NCBI RefSeq assembly: GCF_047663525.1
Contig: NC_092613.1
Location: 2,629,501-2,693,500 of the forward strand
Direction: 5' to 3'
Source: Anas platyrhynchos
Lineage: Eukaryota > Chordata > Aves > Anseriformes > Anatidae
DNA: 64,000 nucleotides
Of this stretch, positions 56,321 to 64,000 are shown piece by piece; position 1 is the first letter of the stretch; each line of letters opens with the position of its first letter. The translations under genes were made by a program, and so were the position numbers. The notes under the pieces were generated by a model. That model made no database searches, was not told the DNA's origin, and saw only the letters and a list, made by a program, of their open reading frames with translations.

Positions 56321-58080
56321 ATGCCAAAGGGAGGCTTTGGCACACCCGGGGGCCTCACCAGCCCTGCACAAGGCCGATGGGTGCCAAGGGTGGGGTGTAC
56401 AGGCCGGGGGTGGTTGTGCAGGGGATCTGGCACTGCTCACTTGCCTTCTTGTTGTTTGGATTAACATGCAGAAGATGTGCCTGTCACTTTGCTTACTGTC
56501 AGCGCCTGCTCAGGGATGGGTGACGGCTTTGTTCGGAGCAGCTGAGGGAGCCGTGCCAAGACGGACTTGGCAGGCGTGCCCAGCCAGGAGGGTGCAGGGA
56601 CACAGGCGAGGCAGCCACGGAGGGCTGGAGCTGCAGGCCCACTGGGGAGCACAGTGGCTGCTCAGCAGTGTGCATCCGCCGCTTGCCCCTCTCCCACCAG
56701 GCTAATGCAGGCAAAATGAAAGCATGTTTTGTTTTGTGTTTTTGGCATCTCCCCAGTAGCGCCACCAACCCGTCTGTACCCCCTCCCCACTGCCTTCCCC
56801 GACCCACTGTGACTCCTTTTTTATAATCAGCACAACCCATGTGCTCACAGCAGCAAAAAAAGGTACAAAATACCCCCCACAACCCAAACTACCCACAGTC
56901 TGCCCTCCTGAAGGCAACTGCTCCCAAGCTTCCTCTGTAGTGGATGGGTTGTTTTCTATTTTATTTTCTCTTTTTTTGCTATTTTATTTTTTCTCCTGCA
57001 CTGGGTCTCTCTCACATTGGGTGTTCGAGTCCCTGTTCAAGCACCCATTGCCTTCCATCATGCCAAACCTGGGCAGAAGGGTGCCCTGTGTGGATGTGGG
57101 TCGGTAGGTTAGGGAGCTGGCGATGGAGAGCATGAGGCGGGAGGATCGGCGGGGGAGGGGGTGAGGAGGAAGAATTATATCCACATCCCCAGGCCTTTTG
57201 TTTAACCTGCATCGACATGAAGGAAGGTCTTAGCTTTTTTTTTTTTTTTTTTCATCCTTGTGCCCCTTGGGGCATTTTGAAATCAAACAGGGCAATTTTT
57301 CAGGGTGGGCAGTGTCGGCAGCAATTTTTCGGAGTGGTGTGCGAGTGGGTGTGTGGCGCCAAGTGCAGGAATTCCTGCCAGTTTGCCTTTGTGCCAGCCT
57401 GGGCATTGGTGTCTCGTTCGGATGGAGCCTGGCATCCAGGCACCGCCCATTTCTTGGCGTTGAGTGAGAGGAGAAGTAAAGGGGAGAGAGCAAGCCAGAG
57501 AAGAGGAAAAAAAAAAAAAAAAAAAGAAAAAGCTATCTCTCTCAAACTGGCCTTTCTCGGAAAAGGATCCTTCCCCGATGATTGTCCGGATAAGCGGAGC
57601 TAAATCCAGCAGCCACTCCACAACAAAACCACTCTCTTCCACGGTGCGTCTCTCTTGCTGCCTTGGTATGAAATCGAACCTCACTTTTGATTTGTTTTTG
57701 GTTTGCTTTGCTTTTGTTTTTTTTTGGTTAGTTGGTTGGTTGGTTGGTTGGTTGGTTGGTTGGTTGGGGTTCTTTTGCCTTTGATTTGAAATAACACTAC
57801 ATTCCTCCAGTCACTCAGTTGCTTTGTTGTTGCTGTTAACCTACCTTCTCCCCAAATCCCCTTTACTTTGAGACCCCAGCCTTTGGTGCTAAAACAACTG
57901 ACTATTACATTGATCTAGAGAGAAGGATGTATAGCAGACATGCATCCACCTATGGGCAGTGCTTGGAGCAGGACTCGAGGTGTTTTTTCCTGCCACCCTA
58001 ACCCTACTGCCTGGGACACTGGCATCCCCAAGAGCCACTCAGAGCTGGGTGTTGTCACGCGAATGCTTTGTGCTTCCAAA
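56321..58080. other. Intergenic with simple repeats
   Basis: It holds T-runs at about 57236-57252, an A-run at 57509-57525 and (TTGG)n at 57726-57769. The part at 57300-57660 contains several CpGs and could be an unseen first exon or promoter. No gene was recognised. Confidence 0.4.
57726..57769. repeat. (TTGG)n microsatellite
   Basis: About ten TTGG units following a short TTAG-interrupted copy. Confidence 0.92.
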
Positions 58081-58085
58081 CCACT

Positions 58086-58113
<28 letters not shown>
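58086..58113 (+). repeat. Poly(G) run, 28 bases
   Basis: An uninterrupted guanine run, rare in vertebrate genomes and hard to sequence, so the length may be inexact. Confidence 0.9.
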
Positions 58114-58116
<3 letters not shown>

Positions 58117-61100
58117 AAATATGTTGAATCATGTCAGATTTGCAATTCAACATGGCAGCCATAGCAAATGTGGTAGGAGCCTGTGCACTGAGCCCCAGCC
58201 CCAGCAGGCTTGGGTGTTTTGTGCTGGCCACACCAGGCAGGCAATTGGCACAGGAAGAAAGAGCCAGGTGGGTGCCCAGGCTGGGGCGGAAGAGATGATT
58301 TTTTTATTTTTTTCATGTGAGTGGTGAATTCAACCAGGAGTGATCTGGGAATGAGGGAACCCCTGCAATCTGGTTTTGTCAGTGCTAACCCTTTAGCAGC
58401 CAGCTTGTTGCTTTTCTACTGGCACAGTGCACTGGTCTGGGTGCACGGCCAGGGCAAACCCAGGAGTGGGGTGTGAGGCTCCACTGGCTCCAGCGGGCAA
58501 AGATGGATGAAGAAGTGCTCCAGTGTTCTCTGCAGGGAGGCTGTTTGTCATGCAGTGATGGTGGCCTTCAGGCTTTGGAGACGGCTTCAGCTGGGCACCC
58601 TTGGGAAGGAGCTGCTTGGCAAAGGCACGGGGTGGTTGGAGAGGGCAATTTGCTTGGCCACATCCACCCTCATGGGGCTTTGTACCTCTCCTTGGTTGCC
58701 CAGAAAGGTTCTGCACTGCTGCAGCAAAGCTCTCCAGGTCTGCCTGAGCTTGGAGGCTTGTGCATAGTGACTGTGAATCTGCCCTCTTTCTGTCAAACTT
58801 AATTTAGGCCCATTTGGGATGCAACAAAAGCAGCTTGTTTGCAGGTCAGGGTTCCCCTGCCTCCTCCCCGGATGCTACACACTACACAGGTGCTTGGGAG
58901 CCATGGAAACCATCCCTCCTCTTTCACCAAATTTTTCCTCCTCCTTCCTTGCTCCTGGTTTCCTCCTTCTCCTCCCTTGTCAAAACAAAACAAAACAAAA
59001 CAAAACAAAAAAAAAACTTTCAGCAAGTGACATGCAGCTCTACAGCAAAGCCTTTGCCTCCATGAACTGCTGTTCCAGCCATGCTCCAGGGGACATCCCC
59101 AAGATTGTCTCAGTTACCACTCACCTCCTAGAGATGCTTTTCTGGGTGTTGGATGTCTTGTGGGCCTAGCAGCAATCTTTGTGGCCCTGTGCACTGGGGT
59201 TTGGATGCTGGGATGCTTGGTTTCAGTTCTGAAACTTCCCATTCAGTTGTCATTTGGCACTGCCATAGTGTGTCTCTAAGGCAAAGCATGCAATAGGCCA
59301 GAGCAGATGTAGGAAGATGCTGACAGGAGTTTTGAAAGCAGCTACTAAACACCTCTTGGGGTGAGTGCAGCCCCACAATGCCTCTAAGAGTTGCAGACCA
59401 GTGTTGTGGGTCTTGCCTGCAGATCTCATTTGTGAGGCCGCTTCTTATGTGTCCGTGGCTCTCATGATGCACAGCAGTTGGTTTGGGAGTTGAAACGCCC
59501 ACATTAGCAGAAGCTCAGGGCAGTCAGTCATTCTTGGGATCTGGCCCCAAAATGTTTCAGGATGCCAACTGCAGTGGAGCTCACTTACACAACAGTTTAC
59601 ATCCAGACCTTTAATGCTAATGAGACAGGAACTCTTTTTTGCTCATCCGTACAGCTTTCTCCTTGCATGTTATTTACATAAATAGGGGCTGGGGTAGAAG
59701 CAGACCTTTCTTTCCTTCTCTTCTCTTTGTCCACAATCTCTGTAGCTTCAGTGGGAGATGCTGGCAGAGGGCTGCTACCAAAAAAAAAAAAAAAAAAAAA
59801 AGTAAGATAGAAAGAAAATTGCCAAAGCCGATGATGTGCCTCCTGTGACTGCAGTGGGCAGCCTTAGAGCAGACAAAGTCTGAACTAAGGAAGGACACTT
59901 CTCACGTGTCCTAAACAAAACATCTGGCACCTCTGTAAGAGCCATCCAGCCAAGGGAGGCAGCTGTTTTCCTCTACATGGCTTGCAGAAAAATAGGGCTC
60001 AGGCTTCCAGAACATGGCTCAGCAAAAAGGACAAATACTTGAAACCGGGAGGTGGATCTTTCTGCCACTATTGCCTTTGAATCTGGAGCTTGCTCTCTAG
60101 CTCTTCTGCCTTGAGCTCTGTGCCATCTCAGGGGGAAGACCAGGAGCTTTTCCGCAAAGCTCAAGCCTCTCTTGGCTACTGTAACACCCCCCCTCCTCCC
60201 CCCCAGCAACCAGCAGAGCTGCTCTGGATTTACATTGACATTCCTGAGAGCAGGATCAGGTCTCCAGGTTTGTCGAGTGTGGCTCTGGGAAATTTTCTTT
60301 CCTTAAAAGGGCTAGGTTTGGCCAAAGCAGAGTTTGGACTGTGTTTTCCTTTTCTTCTTCTTCTTCTCCTCCTCCTTTTTTATTTTTTTCATTATTTTTC
60401 TTAACTTGCAGCAAAACTTGCACAGGTGAAAATTGCCTGATTTGCAGTTGCAGACAGTGCTGTGCTGTTTGTGCACAGGCCGGCCCTCTGGGGACCATCA
60501 TCCCCCAGGTTGCACCATCCACACAACCCGCTTCATCCCTCCAGTGACGACTTCTGATGGAGAAAAAGGGTGTAAAAGGCAGGGAGACTGAATTAGATCT
60601 TTGTGGATTTCATCCTCAGCCTTTCCACTAATTGCCAACTTGTTCCAGTGGGTCTATAGGGCACAAGCCTAATGGGATCCCAGTAGAAACACATCCAAGG
60701 GAAAGATACTTCATGCACCATGGGGGAACACGGACTACCCAGAGGTACTCGATGCTGATTCACCCCAGTACCACCCCACATCTGGTCCTTTGAAGAATCA
60801 ATGTCATTTATTTTCCTTGCTGCAGTTTTTACTCTCTGTCACCTTTTTCATTCCCTATTTTCCCTCCACTTTTTCTGTAGTTCTGGGTTGTTACTGTGGT
60901 GTTGCTCATGGATTCTGTTTCTCTTTGATGTTACTTGGCTGCTGTGAAAGGTGAGGTTTGGGAGGACAAAGAGAGACAAATGGTTTGTTTTTGTAGGGCT
61001 GCTTACGAGTTGTGTTGTCTGGGTCTGCAGTTGGAAAGCTGGTGAGATAGGCAGGGTTTGGCACCATAAGATCACTCATGAGTTATTGCCGGCTGCAGAA

Positions 61101-62180
61101 CATGTAAGAGAACAGGCAGTCCAGCAAAGTCCAGCATGCTGCATAAAGTGAGGTCTATGGAGACTAAGAGGTAAGTATTACATTATTGTGATGATAACAA
61201 TGAAAAGTCACCCTGTATGTAATACCCCATGGTTTGGTGAGGTCTGTACCAGGCAGCAGGGTGGCAGCTTCACGAGCATCTTCCCCAGTCACACCCAACC
61301 ATGCTATTGTGTACTGTGGCTGCTGCCAGCACATCAGTGTCACTATGCTGCTGGGCTGAGGGACAGAGAAATAGCTCAAAAGAGCTGTCCATGCCCTGCA
61401 GGGCAACCCCTGCCCATGGGAGTTAGGGCAGAAGGTTTCTCCCCATCTGCAAGCACCCGTTGTGCTTCCTCCTTCCTCCTCCTCCTGGCTGAAGAGGTTT
61501 GTGCAGCAGCTGTGGCCACATTCAACTTGGTTGACTGCTCAGCCAGCATTTCTAGGTTATAATTTAAACTTGCAGGATGGCCTGTGCTGATGTTTTTGTG
61601 CCAGGTATGGTGATCTGAAGCAGCTCTGCATGGGCAGGGAGATTCTGGGATCTACACCAAGAATGCATGGAGCGGTTCTTCTTTCCTTCAGTCTTGGCTT
61701 GCCTCAGCACTGTGCACCAGCTCTGCCGAGAAGAGGTCACAGGAAAACTCTGTCATACCTGTGAACAAAGCCAGGATGGCTTGGGAGCTGGCTGATTTGC
61801 TTGAACTGAGTTTGACAACACAAATCTGAGGGCTAAGAATGGAGTCACCCACAGCATGCAAGGATAGAGAGCCCCCAAAAGCCCCACTTGGAGCAACAGC
61901 TTGGGTTGTAGCATTTTTCAAGCAGGCTACACTCATGCACACCACCAAAAGTGAAGGCAGGCGCTGATAAGAACATGATAAACAGCTTGAATATCTGTGC
62001 CTCTGCTCCCAGGGTTCCTGTTTGTGGGAGAAGGATTGAGTTGAGGCTTCTGAGACCTGACTGACCCACAGGGAGGACACCTGAGACCATCCCTGCAGCC
62101 CTGCTGCCTTGGGAGCATGACAGTGTGGTTGAAGATAGCTGGGATGGATGCAGAGGGACCAGGATAAAGGGGTCAAGGAT
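58114..62180. other. Intergenic, no gene recognised
   Basis: It includes (AAAAC)n at 58982-59012, an A-run at 59779-59801 and a TTC/TCC-rich tract at 60348-60400. No coding, RNA or mobile-element signal that I can support. Confidence 0.45.
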
Positions 62181-62209
62181 GTTTTTACTCCTTTCTTCAA
62201 GGTGGTGTT

Positions 62210-62490
62210 GCTAAGTTAAGCAGGCTATGAAACCTGACCCCTCAAGATCAGGGCTGGACATCAGGAAGAAGTTCTTCACCGAGAGGGTGGTTGCACACTG
62301 GAACAGGCTCCCCAGTGAAGCAGTCACTGCACCAAGCCTGTCTGAATTTAAGAAGTGTTTGGACTGTGCACTTAGTCACATGGTCTAAACTTTTGGGTAG
62401 ACCTGTGCGGTGCCAGGAGTTGGACTTGATGATCCTTATGGGTCCCTTCCAACTTGGGATATTCTATGATTCTATGATTCTAAGAAGCTT
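62210..62490 (+). mobile_element. CR1 LINE 3' end, plus strand
   Basis: GGACATCAGGAAGAAGTTCT, GAGAGGGTGGTTGCACACTG and GATGATCCTTATGGGTCCCT, ending in ATTCTATGATTCTATGATTC. This is a classic CR1 tail, 5'-truncated to ~280 bp. Confidence 0.95.
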
Positions 62491-64000
62491 CAATCCCACA
62501 GAAATAAGATTGCAGTTAAATTCTTGTCACCCAGTTCAGTCTGACAAGTCATCAGGCAGCCTGCTAGGGGATTACTTCTGATGTTTTAAGTCTACTAAAA
62601 CACCTTTATTCCCTGGCTTCACTGGATATGTGCCATTCACACACTGGACATCACCCCAGAACTGTCTGCATCTCAGTGGAGGACATGGTGGCATATGTTG
62701 TACTGATCCCCAACACAATCTTTGTTGCACGGCTTTCTCTTGTTTGACCTGAATTCTTCCCTGCTCTTCAAAGAGGCAGTGGAGGAAGAGTCCTGCAATG
62801 AGCTCCCCAGGTAGAGAAACATAAGGCTGGCTATGCTGGAGCTGACAGCCAGGATCGGCCCCTGGCCTGGGCCTGGATCCAGCCACAGGAGCACTGTGGG
62901 AGTTCTTATCTGGATGTCAGCTTTGCAGTCTGGGCCTGTGAAATTATCTTAGATGTGGTTCCTAGAGCAGAGGAAAAGGGCTAATGAACAGAGATATGTT
63001 AAAGAAGCAGGCAAAAGCTTTCTGTCCTTCATGGCTGAAGAAGAAATCCTGCAGCTGGTCAATCTGGATACAATTAGAGTTCATTTCTCCCTGTGTAATC
63101 AACCCATCTGTCTATCCCTGCGCATCAGCAGTGCACACCCCACTGCAGGCAGATGCTTCCCAGGCACTGTTGTTATCTGCATTTGCTGTGGATGCTCCAG
63201 GCAGCCCAAGGACAAGGCTCGCTCAACAACTTCACCTGTTCCCTCTGCCCCTCCAGGCTCAGCAGGAGCTCTGGGAATGCTGTGGACAACAAACCAACTG
63301 TGATCACTGCAAATGGGAGGATCAAGCACCGGCAAAGGCTCTCCAAGAGGATGGTGGGTGGGTGTCTTCTCCAAAGTGCTTTACATTTTCTGGAGTGATC
63401 TTTGTAATGTACTGATAGCTTCAGTTTTCCAGACACTGCCTACTCCTCTGAGCTCAACCTTACTGTAAGCAAGTAATGGTAGATTATGTTCAGGTGCCAC
63501 ACTGAGCTTGTGAAGTTGTGTTCATCACACGGGATCCTGAGTACTGGTTCAGGTGTCTGTGGTTCTGGTGTCCTGTATACTCAAACTGTATGAACTTGCA
63601 TTTACATTAGCTCTTGCTTGTGTCACATTTTGTCATCAGAGTGTCTTGAGGGATCAATCCACTGTACTAAGTGCTGTCCACACAGAAAATAAAGATGGTC
63701 CCAACCTGAAGCAGCTTACACAATCAGCTCAGATCTCTCCTGTGTATTAAGTGATACAGGCACCTAAACTTCTGCCACTTGCAGAGAGACAAAACATCTT
63801 TACCAGCCAGAAACAATTTGAAGTATGCATCACAGGATTAAACATTTATTTTGCTTTCAAGGGGCACTTGTTGCTTAACTTCTAAATCCAACTTATTGTC
63901 ATCCTCTATTATATTGTTCAGGATTGCGATTTGGGTCCTAAATCTTCTGATTTTTATTTGTTTTCCAATGCACTGATTTACCAATAAGGAATAATGGAAA
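62491..64000. other. Intergenic, no gene recognised
   Basis: Ordinary-composition sequence. AATAAAGATGG near 63690 could be a poly(A) signal of an unseen transcript, but no exon was identified. Confidence 0.4.

Noticed and set aside
55748-56464. A 238-codon plus-strand frame and a 186-codon minus-strand frame
   Set aside because: Both overlap in a GC-rich block, lack domain motifs and splice support, and start in low-complexity sequence.

Overview
The window looks like a bird genome. Evidence: four CR1 LINE copies with the typical ATTCTATG-type 3' ends, avian-style endogenous retroviruses, and the adjacent head-to-head gene pair FGD2 (minus) and MTCH1 (plus). The same pair is neighbouring and divergent on human 6p21.2; from memory it lies on a microchromosome in chicken. 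The satellite has a ~190 bp unit rich in GGCC sites. This recalls 190 bp HaeIII satellites reported in ducks, so waterfowl is possible, but I cannot test it. The whole left third reads as pericentromeric or subtelomeric heterochromatin beside a gene-bearing arm. Layout, left to right: 1-8030 is a ~190 bp satellite with higher-order structure. It runs in one orientation to about 6807, then flips across a ~40 bp non-satellite spacer. 8034-8230 is decayed TTAGGG-type repeat, followed by a purine tract. 8330-12321 is a second, GC-rich satellite made of ~228 and ~130 bp units with a ~1760 bp higher-order period. 12347-16620 holds an unrecognised plus-strand gene fragment whose upstream part is cut off by the satellite. 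18617-19590 is decayed CCCTAA-type repeat enclosing four ~61 bp units that carry ZNF143-like motifs. 19585-25731 is a nest of LTRs, a defective gammaretrovirus-like provirus, and candidate exons of an unidentified minus-strand gene, including a duplicated 126 bp terminal exon. 26636-34262 is FGD2, complete from the start of its DH domain to the stop, with an antisense CR1 in one intron. 37601-38800 holds LTRs and a gag-like remnant lying between the two genes. About 39035-39800 is a CpG-rich promoter block. 39488-50337 is MTCH1 in 12 exons with an open frame of 326 codons. 50338-64000 holds CR1 copies, simple repeats and a GC-rich block with a perfect CRE, but no gene I can recognise. How the genes relate: FGD2 is a Cdc42 exchange factor that binds membrane phosphoinositides, and MTCH1 is a mitochondrial outer-membrane protein. 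They share a synteny block, not a pathway. The most checkable oddities are four. FGD2 lacks a GT donor at one exon end (29308-29307), with an in-frame rescue donor 39 nt downstream. The two telomere-like tracts point toward each other. A satellite edge lies 25 bp from a splice acceptor. A ~61 bp ZNF143-motif array sits inside telomere-like repeat.
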